A DNA stretch of 64,000 nt. It comes from JALHNI01 sp044226365. Lineage in GTDB: Bacteria > Acidobacteriota > Terriglobia > Bryobacterales > Bryobacteraceae. Below the pieces are notes generated by a model. That model had not been told where the DNA came from, made no database searches, and was given only the letters and a program-made list of their open reading frames with translations. Every line of letters starts with the position of its first letter. The first letter of the stretch is position 1. Made by a program: the position numbers and the translations under genes. The DNA is taken from positions 5,315-69,314 of the forward strand of contig JBGAHE010000026.1 in the NCBI GenBank assembly GCA_044226365.1, given 5' to 3'. Positions 39,488 to 49,065 of the stretch are shown here, piece by piece.

Positions 39488-41692
39488 ATGACCTGTCTTC
39501 GACTCCTCATGTTGTTCGGCTTCGCTGCCGTCATCCTTCCTGCCCAAACCCCACGCACCCGCAATGTCGCCATCCGCGGTTGGCTAGGATGGTTCTCCGC
39601 CGAGGGCGGCGGCGGTGGTGCGGTCTCCGGCAATCGAGCCGCGGTCAGCACTTGGGAACGTTTCACGCTGAACGATCTGAATGGCGGCGAGTTGCAGGAA
39701 GGCGACGTCGTCACCCTGCAGGCGTCGAATGGCCAGTATCTGTGTGCGGAGAACGGCGGCGGCGGCGCCGTGGTGGCCAATCGCGGCGCCGCCGGAGCCT
39801 GGGAAAGCTTTGTGGTGGGTCTGCTGCCCAACTCGTCGCTGAGCCTCAAGGCCGCCGGCGGCCAGTTCCTCACCACCGAAGGCAATGGTGTCGTGATGGC
39901 GAACCGCGGTGCCGTGGGCGCCTGGGAGACCTTCTCGCTCCAGTTCATCGCGCCGCCTCCCACCACCGGTAAGGTCGAAGAAGACAACACCGCGATCACG
40001 CTGAACGGTTCCTGGAGCCGTCAATCCGACAGCGCCGCGTCGGGTGGCGGCTTCGTCTCAAGCAGCACCAGCGGCGCGACGGCTACCTTCCGCTTCACCG
40101 GCGACACCGTGACCCTCTACCGCCGCCTGGATGCGGACGGCGGCTATCTGAACGTCAGCGTGGACGACAAGCCCGTCGGACGCGTCAACTCCTACTTCAA
40201 CCAACGCCGCTGGCAGGTTCCCGCCGTGTTTAGCAATCTTGGATCCGGTGACCATACCCTCGTTCTGCAAGTGATCGCCGACAAGCCGTCCGGCTCCTCC
40301 GGCAACACCACTTACCTCGATGCGATTGAGGCGCCCGCGCCGTTCCCGCCCAGCGCCGGTCAGCAGGACGCGCTCAGCACGTTGAACGGTTACCGGACGC
40401 AGATGGGCCTTTCGCCCGCCCGGCTGGCTCCCGCGCTCAATCTGGCGGCGCAAGGCCACGCCGACTATCTGCAGGAGAACACGGACGGCTCGCACAACCA
40501 GGTGTCCGGCCGCCCCGGCTTCATCGGCATCGATCCGACGGATCGCATGAATTACTTCGGCTACAGCGCCGGCTGGGCGGAGAACATCTGGGCCGGCAGT
40601 ACGCTCGCCGCCTCCGTCGACGCCGTCATGAGCACCATCTATCATCGCGCTCCGGTGATCACCTACGATGCCATTGAACTTGGCTTCGGCCGCAACAACC
40701 GCGGCAACAACGTCATGAACTTCGGCGTCCGCAATCCGCCCGCGCCGCCGAGCACGCGCCTGTTGGCCACTTACCCTGCCGACAATCAGACCAATGTCCC
40801 CAACTCCTGGAGCGGCGTGGAAGGCCCCCAACCCTTGCCGGATAAGCCGCGCCCGTTCGGCTATCCGCTCAGCCTGCACATCGTCCAGCCGGCCAACGCC
40901 ACCACCGGCAATGACAATGTCGCGAATACCGCCACCCTCACCAGCCAGTCCGGCCAGGATGTGCCGATCTACCTTCTCAACGCCCAGAACGACGCGAACA
41001 GCCAGGTGAGCCGCTCCGACTTCCACCTCGTTCCGCAGCGCCCGCTCGAGTTCGGCACCACTTACACCGCCAATATCAAGGGCACCGACGAGAAGGGCAA
41101 CAGCTTCGACAAAACCTGGAAGTTCACCACGCAGACGGCCGCCGGAGTCAGTCTGGTTTCGGCCGAGCCGGTGGGCGCTGACTTCAAGATCTACTACGGC
41201 ACCAACGGGCCGGTGGTCGGCACCAAGGTCGAGTACGGCCCCACCAGTGCGTACGGTTCGCAAGTGGCCGGCAGCGTCGTGCAGGACACTCTGCACAGCG
41301 CGACCATCGTCAACCTCGCGCCCGGCACCTACCACTACAAGATCACGGCTACGGACGCCCGCGGCAATACAGCCAGCACGCCGAACGCAACCTTCGTCAT
41401 GCCGAACGTCCCCACCACGATCACCGGCATTAGCGCCTTCCAGTTCTCTACCGACGCCGCCACCATCTTCTTCCGGCCCACCCGGCCGGTGGCCTCCATC
41501 GAGGTTGAGTACGGGCTCACCACCGAATATGGCAGCAAGGAAGCGGGTCGGCCCGACACGCAGCCGGGCACCTACTACGTGACCCTCACCAAGCTCACCG
41601 CGCGCGCCACTTATCACTACCGCATCATCGCCAAGGACTCTCAGGGAGCCGTGGTCGCCACGTCTCCCGACCAGACGCTGGCTCTCAAGTAA
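39488..41692 (+). CDS. Secreted protein: fascin-like repeats, beta-sandwich, CAP domain, Ig-like domains
   Basis: About 734 residues from ATG 39488 (a second ATG lies at 39509). A signal peptide ends near LPAQ. Residues about 25-155 hold three beta-trefoil/fascin-like repeats of roughly 45 residues (for example SAEGGGGGAVSGNRAAVSTWERFTLN, CAENGGGGAVVANRGAAGAWESFVV). A beta-sandwich domain follows (ITLNGSWSRQSDSAASGGGFVSS), then a CAP/SCP domain (about 295-420) with ALSTLNGYRTQMGLSPARLAPALNLAAQGHADYLQEN and GWAENIWAG. Ig/fibronectin-like repeats close the protein (two units with VEYGxTxxYGS). Role is unknown; the CAP and fascin-like modules suggest binding of extracellular carbohydrate or protein. 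Confidence 0.75.
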   Translation: MTCLRLLMLFGFAAVILPAQTPRTRNVAIRGWLGWFSAEGGGGGAVSGNRAAVSTWERFTLNDLNGGELQEGDVVTLQASNGQYLCAENGGGGAVVANRGAAGAWESFVVGLLPNSSLSLKAAGGQFLTTEGNGVVMANRGAVGAWETFSLQFIAPPPTTGKVEEDNTAITLNGSWSRQSDSAASGGGFVSSSTSGATATFRFTGDTVTLYRRLDADGGYLNVSVDDKPVGRVNSYFNQRRWQVPAVFSNLGSGDHTLVLQVIADKPSGSSGNTTYLDAIEAPAPFPPSAGQQDALSTLNGYRTQMGLSPARLAPALNLAAQGHADYLQENTDGSHNQVSGRPGFIGIDPTDRMNYFGYSAGWAENIWAGSTLAASVDAVMSTIYHRAPVITYDAIELGFGRNNRGNNVMNFGVRNPPAPPSTRLLATYPADNQTNVPNSWSGVEGPQPLPDKPRPFGYPLSLHIVQPANATTGNDNVANTATLTSQSGQDVPIYLLNAQNDANSQVSRSDFHLVPQRPLEFGTTYTANIKGTDEKGNSFDKTWKFTTQTAAGVSLVSAEPVGADFKIYYGTNGPVVGTKVEYGPTSAYGSQVAGSVVQDTLHSATIVNLAPGTYHYKITATDARGNTASTPNATFVMPNVPTTITGISAFQFSTDAATIFFRPTRPVASIEVEYGLTTEYGSKEAGRPDTQPGTYYVTLTKLTARATYHYRIIAKDSQGAVVATSPDQTLALK

Positions 41693-41812
41693 GCGGGTGA
41701 TCGAGTCCAGCGCAGATGGGGCGCCATCCGTCTCTCCGCTGGCTTTATCTCGGGGCGGATCAGTCGGGGCAGAGAAGCGGGCTCCGCCCGTGGTACGATC
41801 CGAGCCAGACCC

Positions 41813-43492
41813 ATGCGTGCGTTTCTGGCTGCCTGGACCCTTGCCGTTGGCCTCAGTGCCATCACGCCTGCTGCCGAGCCCCGGGCGGTATCATTGCACC
41901 CGTTTGCCGGGCAACGCGGCACCACGTTCCCCGCGACATTGCGCGGCAGCAATCTGAAGGCGGCGAAGTCAGTGGTCGTCGAACCCGCGGGTCTCCGCGT
42001 GACGGTGGAAAGCGCCGAGTCCGAAAAGGCTTCTGACCAGGTGAAGCCCGGCATGGATCTGGTGCACCTCCGCCTGGAGTCCGAGGCCACCGCCCCGCCA
42101 GGTCGCTACACGCTGCGGCTGGTCACTCCGGAGGGCGTTTCGAATGCGCTGCCTTTCCACCTGACGGATACGCCCGTGCTGGCCGAACCCGCCGGCGTGC
42201 ACGATGCCCCGGAAACGGCGATCGCCGTCACGTCCGCTCCCGCGCTCTATTCTGGCCGCATCGCCCGACGCGGCGAAAGCGATCTGTACGCCTTCGACGT
42301 GCGCGCTGGCCAAACCATGACCTTCCAGGTCACCTCCGGCTTGCCTTCGATCGGCGCACCGGGCGGCAACGCCAACGGGTTCGATCCCTCCCTCTCGATC
42401 TACGAGCCCTCGGGCAGTTGGTTCGATGGCCAGCGGCTCAACCGTCTCGCCTTCAATGACGAACCTCTCTGGGTGCTGGGCCGGCTCACGGACGCTTACT
42501 TGGTCCATCGCTTCCCCAAGCCCGGCCGTTACTACCTGCGCGTCGAGGCCTTCTCCGGCCAGGGCGGACCCGACTATAGCTATCAGTTGAAGCTCGCCTC
42601 CGGTACGGTTCCGCCGGACGCCGCTCCCGAGAAGACGGGCTGGGACGAACGCGGCTATCAGCGGAAGCTCAGCTCCCATCGCCTGAACGAACTCGCCGAG
42701 CGGGGCGGCCGGCCGCAGAATCAGAAGTCGATCGAAACCTACGCCACGCCCGCCTCGTTCACGCTTCCCGGCACGTTGGAAGGCGTCCTCGCCTCCCCTG
42801 GCGAAGCGCGCCGCAGCAGGTTCCATCTCGACGGGCCGCAGGATATCGCCATCGAAATTGAGACGCCCGACGCCGCTCCGCCGCTCTTCAACCCCGTGGT
42901 CCGCCTGCTCGATGCCCAAGGCGAGGAAGTGGTCACCAACTTCTTCGTCGGTCGTGGCGCCTGCACCGGCGCCATGACCAAAGGCCTCACCGCCAAAACG
43001 ATTCTGCCTTTGCGCAATCCCGGCGACTACACCGTGGAGATCCGCAACCTCACCTCGGACGAAGGTCACGCCGCCTTCCGGTATCGTGTCCAGGTTCGCC
43101 CCCAGGTGCCTCACCTCGGCAACATTCAGATCGCCGAGGACCACCTCAATCTGCCCAGCGGCGGCGCGAAGACGACGCGCGTCACCTTCGACCGCGAGGA
43201 GGATTACCGCGGAGCCGTCGCCGTGAACGTGGAAAACCTGCCCGATGGCGTCTCGGCGCTCACCGCCGCCGACTACGAGCCGGACACCGACCCGCCCCCC
43301 ACCCCGGGGAAACGCGAGCGCTACGTCCCTCGCACCGAGCGCCTGGTGCTCGCCTTCACCGCCTCTGAAACCGCGCCGCCCACCGCTCAGCCGCGCTCTG
43401 CCCGGGTCACCGTTCGACCCATCAACGAAGGAAAACTTGGCGCCGTGATTGCCGCCAAAGAGATTCCGATCATGATCGTAGCCAAGCCATGA
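41813..43492 (+). CDS. Pre-peptidase C-terminal domain-containing secreted protein
   Basis: A 559-residue exported protein with a signal peptide (FLAAWTLAVGLSAITPAA). It contains repeated beta-sandwich units of the pre-peptidase C-terminal type: RIARRGESDLYAFDVRAGQTMTFQVTS, FPKPGRYYLRVEAFSGQGGPDYSYQL, then GTLEGVLASPGEARRSRFHLDGPQDIAIEIETP and LPLRNPGDYTVEIRNLTSDEG. These domains usually sit at the ends of secreted proteases or in planctomycete/acidobacterial surface proteins. No catalytic triad is visible. It overlaps the next gene by 4 bp (ATGA) and is the first member of an operon with the DUF1549/DUF1553 and DUF1501 proteins. Confidence 0.8.
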   Translation: MRAFLAAWTLAVGLSAITPAAEPRAVSLHPFAGQRGTTFPATLRGSNLKAAKSVVVEPAGLRVTVESAESEKASDQVKPGMDLVHLRLESEATAPPGRYTLRLVTPEGVSNALPFHLTDTPVLAEPAGVHDAPETAIAVTSAPALYSGRIARRGESDLYAFDVRAGQTMTFQVTSGLPSIGAPGGNANGFDPSLSIYEPSGSWFDGQRLNRLAFNDEPLWVLGRLTDAYLVHRFPKPGRYYLRVEAFSGQGGPDYSYQLKLASGTVPPDAAPEKTGWDERGYQRKLSSHRLNELAERGGRPQNQKSIETYATPASFTLPGTLEGVLASPGEARRSRFHLDGPQDIAIEIETPDAAPPLFNPVVRLLDAQGEEVVTNFFVGRGACTGAMTKGLTAKTILPLRNPGDYTVEIRNLTSDEGHAAFRYRVQVRPQVPHLGNIQIAEDHLNLPSGGAKTTRVTFDREEDYRGAVAVNVENLPDGVSALTAADYEPDTDPPPTPGKRERYVPRTERLVLAFTASETAPPTAQPRSARVTVRPINEGKLGAVIAAKEIPIMIVAKP

Positions 43493-45975
43493 AGTATTTC
43501 CTGATCCTGGCGTCGCTCGTCGCCTACGGCGCGCCCTCGCCGATGAAGCTAAGGACGGTGCCCGCCGCGGTCACCTTGACGGGCGCCTCTGCCGCCCAGC
43601 AGTTTCTGGCCATCGCCACGGAGGCTGACGGCAGCGAACGCGATGTGACCGGTGAGGTCCGCTGGAGCGTATCGGCGCCGGCCCTCGCGCGGCTCTCGCC
43701 TTCCGCGCGCCTCACCGCTCTCGCGGATGGCGCTCTCACTCTCACTGCCGAATGGCAAGGCGTCACCGCCAGATCCACCGTCCGCCTGCGCGGCTCGCAA
43801 ACGCCCCGCTCCTTCCATTTCGCCCGCGACGTCGGTGGCATCCTCACCAAGCGCGGCTGCAACAGCTCTGCCTGCCACGGCGGCGTGAAAGGCCGCGGCG
43901 GCCTCAAGCTTTCCGCCAACGCCCTGTTCCCCCAAGACGACTACGAATGGATCACCAAGGGCGGTGCCTTCGAAGTGCTCACCTCCGAAGTGAAGGGTGA
44001 ACGCGTGCCCCGCGTGTCGGTACAAGATCCCGCGAAGAGCCTGCTGCTGGTGAAGCCCCTCCTGGCGGTGCCCCATGGCGGCGGCAAGCGCCTCGAAGTG
44101 GACTCTGAAGACTATCGCACGTTGCTCGAATGGATCCGCGGCGGCGCTCCCTACGGCGCCGAAACCGAAACCGCGAAGCTGGCGCGGCTCGAAGTGTTTC
44201 CGGCGCTGTCCACCCTTCCCGTCGCCGCCTCTCAACGCCTGCTCGTCACCGCCTGGTTCACCGACGGCCACTCCGAGGACTATACGCATCAGGTTCTCTT
44301 CAGCTCCAACAACGGCGACGTCGCCACTGTCTCGCCTGCCGGACTCGTCACCGGCAAAAGCCTGGGCGAAACCTCCATCCTCATTCGCGCCGCCGGCCAA
44401 CTCGCCAGCGCCGGCGTGGGCGTCATCGGGCCGCCCCTCGCGAATTACCCCGCCGTCCCCCGCGCCAACTTCATCGACGAGCCCATCTTCGCCAAGCTCA
44501 AGCGCTTCCACATCATCCCCTCGGACCTGGCCGACGACGCCGAGTTCCTGCGCCGTGTCTGCCTCGATCTCACCGGCACGCTTCCCCCGCCCGCGCGCGT
44601 CCGCGAGTTTGTCGCCCTCCGCGATCCTGCCAAACGTGAGAAAGTCATCGACGCTCTGCTCGGTTCACCCGAGTATGTCGACTATTGGACCTTCCGTTTC
44701 TCCGATATCTTTCGCGTCTCGATCTTCGCCAACGGACTGACTCCCAAATTCAGTCAAAAGTATTGGGAATGGATCCGCCAGAACATCGCCACCAACCGGC
44801 CCTATAACGAAGTCGCCAAAGAGCGCCTTTCCGCCCAAGGCTATGGCGCCGCCTCCCGCCACTTCATCCCCTACAACCAGATCGGCCCGCCCGGCGATGT
44901 GATGGCGGAAGAAGTCCGCGTGTTCTTCGGCCGCCGCCTCGATTGCGCCCAATGCCACAACCATCCCTACGAGAATTGGAGCCAGGACCAGTTCTGGGGC
45001 ATGGCCGCTTTCTTCGGGCAGCTCTTCAAAGCCGGCCCCGTCGTCTTCGACCACCCCACCAACATGGACCTCGGCTCGAAAGACGTCGACGGCAAAGTCG
45101 AACTCTTCCATCCCCGCACCAAAGCCGCCGTCAAGCCCGTGCTGCTCGACTCCTCGCCCCTCCACCTGCGCGCCGACGGCAATCCTCGCCAGGAACTTGC
45201 CCGCTGGATGACCAGCCATCCCTACTTCGCCGAAGCCGCCGTCAATCGCGTCTGGGGCTACTTCTTCGGGCGCGGCATCGTCGACCCGGTCGATGACTTC
45301 CGTTCCACCAACCCGGCTACCCATCCGGAGTTACTCGCGGCCCTCGCTCAGGACTTTGCCCAACACGGCTATAACTTACAGCACCTCATGAAGACGATCC
45401 TGATGTCGCGTACTTATCAGCTGTCCTACCGCCCCAACGCCACCAACAAAGCCGACGTCACGAATTACTCGCACAGCCTGGCGCGCGCTCTCGACGCCGA
45501 AGTCCTGCTGGACGCCGTCGTCGCCGTCACCGGCGTTCCGGAAACCTTCTCCACCGCCGTCAGCGAAGGCGGCACCGTCGGCCAGGCGCCCGCCCATACC
45601 CGCGCCATCAATCTCCAGGATCCCGACATGTACTTCTCGCGCTTCCTCGAACTCTACGGCCGGCCGAATCGCGGCGCCATTCCGGAACGCAGCGGCAAAC
45701 CGAACCTGGGGCAAGCGCTGCATATGCTCGCCGGGGCCACCTACGTCGACCGTCTCTCCCTCCCCCAGAGCCGCTTGCGCCTCCTGCTGGACCGGGGCGC
45801 CACCGACCAGGCCATCTTCGAAGAGTTCTATCTGGCCGCCCTCAGCCGCCCGCCGGACCGCGACGAGTTAGCCGAACTGAGTCAATTGGTCAGCCGGCGC
45901 GCCGACCGCCCCGCCGCCTTACGGGAGTTTGTCTGGGCCCTCATCAGTTCCCGGGAATTTGCGGAGAATCACTAA
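43489..45975 (+). CDS. DUF1549/DUF1553 protein with Big-type domain and cytochrome-like Cys sites
   Basis: An 828-residue exported protein of the planctomycete-cytochrome family (PSCyt1/PSCyt2, PSD1). Order: signal peptide; Ig-like domain (VTLTGASAAQQFLAIATEADGSERDVTGEV); cytochrome-like region DVGGILTKRGCNSSACHGGVKGRGG; DUF1549 (FAKLKRFHIIPSDLADDAEFLRRVCLDLTGTLPPPARVREFVALRDPAKREKVIDALLGSPEYVDYWTFRFSDIFR); a CxxCH heme site in RRLDCAQCHNHPYENWSQDQFWGMAAFF; and DUF1553 (DDFRSTNPATHPELLAALAQDFAQHGYNLQHLMKTILMSRTYQLS). Role unknown; proposed in electron transfer or polysaccharide degradation. It overlaps the previous gene by 4 bp and abuts the DUF1501 gene, an arrangement conserved in these genomes. 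Confidence 0.9.
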   Translation: MKYFLILASLVAYGAPSPMKLRTVPAAVTLTGASAAQQFLAIATEADGSERDVTGEVRWSVSAPALARLSPSARLTALADGALTLTAEWQGVTARSTVRLRGSQTPRSFHFARDVGGILTKRGCNSSACHGGVKGRGGLKLSANALFPQDDYEWITKGGAFEVLTSEVKGERVPRVSVQDPAKSLLLVKPLLAVPHGGGKRLEVDSEDYRTLLEWIRGGAPYGAETETAKLARLEVFPALSTLPVAASQRLLVTAWFTDGHSEDYTHQVLFSSNNGDVATVSPAGLVTGKSLGETSILIRAAGQLASAGVGVIGPPLANYPAVPRANFIDEPIFAKLKRFHIIPSDLADDAEFLRRVCLDLTGTLPPPARVREFVALRDPAKREKVIDALLGSPEYVDYWTFRFSDIFRVSIFANGLTPKFSQKYWEWIRQNIATNRPYNEVAKERLSAQGYGAASRHFIPYNQIGPPGDVMAEEVRVFFGRRLDCAQCHNHPYENWSQDQFWGMAAFFGQLFKAGPVVFDHPTNMDLGSKDVDGKVELFHPRTKAAVKPVLLDSSPLHLRADGNPRQELARWMTSHPYFAEAAVNRVWGYFFGRGIVDPVDDFRSTNPATHPELLAALAQDFAQHGYNLQHLMKTILMSRTYQLSYRPNATNKADVTNYSHSLARALDAEVLLDAVVAVTGVPETFSTAVSEGGTVGQAPAHTRAINLQDPDMYFSRFLELYGRPNRGAIPERSGKPNLGQALHMLAGATYVDRLSLPQSRLRLLLDRGATDQAIFEEFYLAALSRPPDRDELAELSQLVSRRADRPAALREFVWALISSREFAENH

Positions 45976-47265
45976 ATGGCACCTCACCGGCGAGATTTCA
46001 TCAGAGCGGGTTCGCTGGGCTTTCTCGGCCTTGGCCTGCCACAGTACCTGACGGCCGCGCCGGCCCCAGCCAAAGTCCAGTCCGTGATTCTGTTCTGGCT
46101 CGAAGGTGGACCCAGCCACATCGACACCTGGGACCCCAAAGCGAACAGTAACTTCAAGCCCATCTCCACCAACGTTCCCGGCATTCACGTCTCCGAGTTA
46201 CTGCCGAAATTCGCCCGCAAGATGGATAAGTTCGCCCTCATCCGCTCCATGCACACCCGCGGGAACGACCATCCTCAGGCCACCCACTACGTCATCACCG
46301 GCCATGAAGTGAATCCGGCCATGCAGTTCCCCAGCATCGGTTCGATGCTCACCAAAGAACTCGGCCCGCGCAACGCCGTCCCCGCCCACGTCCTGGTGCC
46401 CAAGTGGGATCGCGGCCGGCAATACGAAGACTACTTCCGGGCTGCCTTTCTCGGCGGCGACTACGACCCCATGTGCATCCCGGACCCCAGCAAGCCCGAC
46501 TTCCAGGTCACCGACCTCAGCCTGCCCAAGTCCGTCTCCGGCGCCTCGCTCGATAGCCGCAGCGCTTTCCTCAAAGCCGTCGATCGCCGCTATCGCGCCC
46601 TCAACGAAACCGCCGAACACGCCGACCTCGACGCCTTCTCCGCCCAGGCCATGAAGATGATCCTCACGCCGCAAGTCCGCGACGCCTTCGATCTCTCCAA
46701 AGAATCCGACCGCACCAAAGAGCGCTATGGCAAGGACTCCATCGGCCAGTCCTGCCTGCTTGCGCGCCGCTTAGTCGAGGCCGGCAGCCGCTTCGTCACC
46801 GCCGCCGGCTACCATGGCACCTCCTGGGACACGCACAGCGACAACGACAAGAGCCACCGCGACCGCTTGTGCCCGCCGCTCGACCGGACGCTCGTCGCCC
46901 TGGTCGAAGACCTCGAAGAACGCGGCTTACTCGATTCCACCCTCGTCATTGCCATGGGCGAGTTCGGCCGCACGCCCAACATCAATCCCAACCTAGGCCG
47001 TGACCATTGGCCCAACTGCTGGTCCCTGGCCCTGGCCGGCGGCGGCATCCCCACCGGGCAGGTCATCGGCTCAAGCGATGCCCGCGGAGCCAACGTCACC
47101 AGCCGCGTCGTTTCCATGGGCGATCTCTACGCCAGCGTCTATAAGTTGATGGGCGTCGATTGGACCAAAGAGATCATGAGCCCCATCGGCCGGCCCATCA
47201 AGATCGCCAACTCGCTGGAAGACAAAACCGGCGAACCCATTCCCGAGTTATTCGGTAAAGGATAA
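45976..47265 (+). CDS. DUF1501 (sulfatase-like) secreted protein
   Basis: A 429-residue protein. It starts with a twin-arginine-like export signal (APHRRDFIRAGSLGFLGLGLPQYLTAAPA), usual for DUF1501. The body shows the alkaline-phosphatase/sulfatase-like fold: SVILFWLEGGPSHIDTWDPK (first metal site), LIRSMHTRGNDHPQATHYVITGHE, and VIAMGEFGRTPNINPNLGRDHWPNCWSLALAGGG (last metal site, G-R-D-H-W). DUF1501 genes regularly follow DUF1549/DUF1553 genes, as here (ATG directly after the stop), and the pair is presumed to act together in the periplasm. Substrate unknown. Confidence 0.9.
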   Translation: MAPHRRDFIRAGSLGFLGLGLPQYLTAAPAPAKVQSVILFWLEGGPSHIDTWDPKANSNFKPISTNVPGIHVSELLPKFARKMDKFALIRSMHTRGNDHPQATHYVITGHEVNPAMQFPSIGSMLTKELGPRNAVPAHVLVPKWDRGRQYEDYFRAAFLGGDYDPMCIPDPSKPDFQVTDLSLPKSVSGASLDSRSAFLKAVDRRYRALNETAEHADLDAFSAQAMKMILTPQVRDAFDLSKESDRTKERYGKDSIGQSCLLARRLVEAGSRFVTAAGYHGTSWDTHSDNDKSHRDRLCPPLDRTLVALVEDLEERGLLDSTLVIAMGEFGRTPNINPNLGRDHWPNCWSLALAGGGIPTGQVIGSSDARGANVTSRVVSMGDLYASVYKLMGVDWTKEIMSPIGRPIKIANSLEDKTGEPIPELFGKG

Positions 47266-47271
47266 GTGCTC

Positions 47272-49065
47272 ATGCGGCGTCGTGCCTTTCTCCCTCTCGC
47301 CCTCGCCCCCTTAGTTACGGGTGAAGAGTACCCTTACAGTCCGGCTTCGTCCCGCCAGCCGAATGTACCCACCGGTAAAGTGACGAAACATGTCTTTACC
47401 GGCAGCACCGTCTATCCCGGCACCACCCACGACTATTGGATTTATGTGCCCGCTCAATACGAAGCCACCCGCCCCGCCGCGGTGATGGTCTTTCAGGACG
47501 GCGGCACCTTTGTCAACGAAACCGGCGCCTTCCGCGTCCCCATCGTCTTTGACAATCTCATCCACCAGGGCGAGATGCCGGTGACGGTCGGCATCTTCGT
47601 CAGCCCGGGGATTCTGCCCCCTCGAAACGCCACCGAGCAGGCTCGCTTCTACCGCAGCTTCGAATACGATGCTGTCACCGGACGTTACGCCCGCTTTCTG
47701 CTGGAGGAGATTCTTCCCGCCGTCGCTCAGTCCTATCGCCTCACCGACGACCCGAATTTGCGCGCCATTTCCGGCTCCTCCTCGGGCGGCAACTGCTCGG
47801 TGAACGCCGCCTGGGAACGCCCCGATGCCTTTCGCCGCGTCGTTAGCTTCATTGCCGGCTTCACGCACCAGCGCGGCGCCCTCATCCTGCCGTCCCAGGT
47901 CCGCAAGTTCGAAGGCAAGCCGTTGCGGATCTTCCTGCAGGATGGCACCGGCGACGTCAACATTCAAAGCAACCAGGACATGATCGCCGCCCTCGATCAG
48001 GCCGGCTACGACGCCAAGCTCGTTGTCGGCACCGAAGGCCATAACTCGAAGCACGGCGGCCCCTTACTGCCGGAGGCTCTCCGCTGGGTCTGGCGTGACT
48101 GGTCTCAACCGATCCGCAAGCCCCTCAAATCCTTCGCCGCCCGCTTCGTCGATCCTGCCCTCGAGTGGGAGCCCGTCAGCCGCGGCCATCGCTTCACCGA
48201 AGGTCCGGCCGTGGACCCCGACGGCAACGTCTACTTCTCGGATATTCCCCACAACCGCATCCACCGGATCGATCACGCTTCCGGCCAGGTAAGTCTCTTC
48301 AAGGAAGATACCGGCGGAGCCAACGGCCTCATGTTCGGCCCCGACGGACGTCTGTACGCCTGCCAGAACGGGCGTCGGCGGATCGCCGCCTATCGCCTCG
48401 ATGGTCAGGAATCCGTCATCGCCGAGGGCGCCGGTTGCAATGACCTCGCCGTCACCGCCAAAGGCGAAGTCTACTTTACGGAACCGCCGGCCCGCCGCGT
48501 CTGGTTCGTCGACGCGCAGGGCAAAAAACGCGTCGTGCACGAAGGCCTCACCTCGCCCAACGGCGTCCGTCTTTCCCCGGACCATTCACTCCTGCTCGTG
48601 GCTGACTCGGCTACCCGCTGGGTCTGGTCCTTCCAGATTCAGCCCGATGGCTCCCTCGCCTATGGCCTCGCCTTCCACCGTCTCGAAATCGAAGATGAGG
48701 TGGGCGAAGGGCAAACGCGCACCGGCGCCGATGGCTTCACCGTCGACACCGAAGGCTTCCTCTATGTCGCCACCCGGCTCGGCCTCCAGGTTTCGGACCC
48801 GGCCGGACGAACGCCGTCTTCGCCGGTCCGTCGCTGGACACGCTCTACGTCACCGCCCAGGACTCGGTCTTCCGCCGGCGCTCCCTCCGCCAGGGCGTCT
48901 TCCCCTGGAAGCCGTCCAAACCACCCGTGCCTCGGCTCTAGGTTCGCGTTGATCCGCGTTGGTTGCCCGCGGGCACGGCCGTCCCCGCCGCCGACGATAC
49001 GGCCAACATTTCATGGTCGAAATCGGCCTGAAACTGATTCTCCAGCCGCTCGAGCCGGGCGTTGA
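47272..49065 (+). CDS. Esterase / SMP-30 fusion with frameshifted 3' end
   Basis: Two domains: an alpha/beta-hydrolase esterase of the enterochelin esterase type (about 20-290) with G168-S-S170-S-G172 and AWERPDAFRRVVSFIAGF; then an SMP-30/gluconolactonase-like six-bladed propeller (about 300-512: PDGNVYFSDIPHNRIHRID, GPDGRLYACQNGRRRIAAYRL, LTSPNGVRLSPDHSLLLVADSATRWVWSF). At about 48808 the normal family ending (NAVFAGPSLDTLYVTAQDSVFRRR...) appears in another frame, after an apparent deletion; its stop is at 48939-48941. The primary frame runs on in Arg/Pro-rich sequence to 49065, overlapping the convergent HAMP gene by 128 bp. ATG 47272 has AAAGGA 9 nt upstream; GTG 47266 is an alternative. 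The last about 85 residues are not a real domain. Confidence 0.75.
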   Translation: MRRRAFLPLALAPLVTGEEYPYSPASSRQPNVPTGKVTKHVFTGSTVYPGTTHDYWIYVPAQYEATRPAAVMVFQDGGTFVNETGAFRVPIVFDNLIHQGEMPVTVGIFVSPGILPPRNATEQARFYRSFEYDAVTGRYARFLLEEILPAVAQSYRLTDDPNLRAISGSSSGGNCSVNAAWERPDAFRRVVSFIAGFTHQRGALILPSQVRKFEGKPLRIFLQDGTGDVNIQSNQDMIAALDQAGYDAKLVVGTEGHNSKHGGPLLPEALRWVWRDWSQPIRKPLKSFAARFVDPALEWEPVSRGHRFTEGPAVDPDGNVYFSDIPHNRIHRIDHASGQVSLFKEDTGGANGLMFGPDGRLYACQNGRRRIAAYRLDGQESVIAEGAGCNDLAVTAKGEVYFTEPPARRVWFVDAQGKKRVVHEGLTSPNGVRLSPDHSLLLVADSATRWVWSFQIQPDGSLAYGLAFHRLEIEDEVGEGQTRTGADGFTVDTEGFLYVATRLGLQVSDPAGRTPSSPVRRWTRSTSPPRTRSSAGAPSARASSPGSRPNHPCLGSRFALIRVGCPRARPSPPPTIRPTFHGRNRPETDSPAARAGR

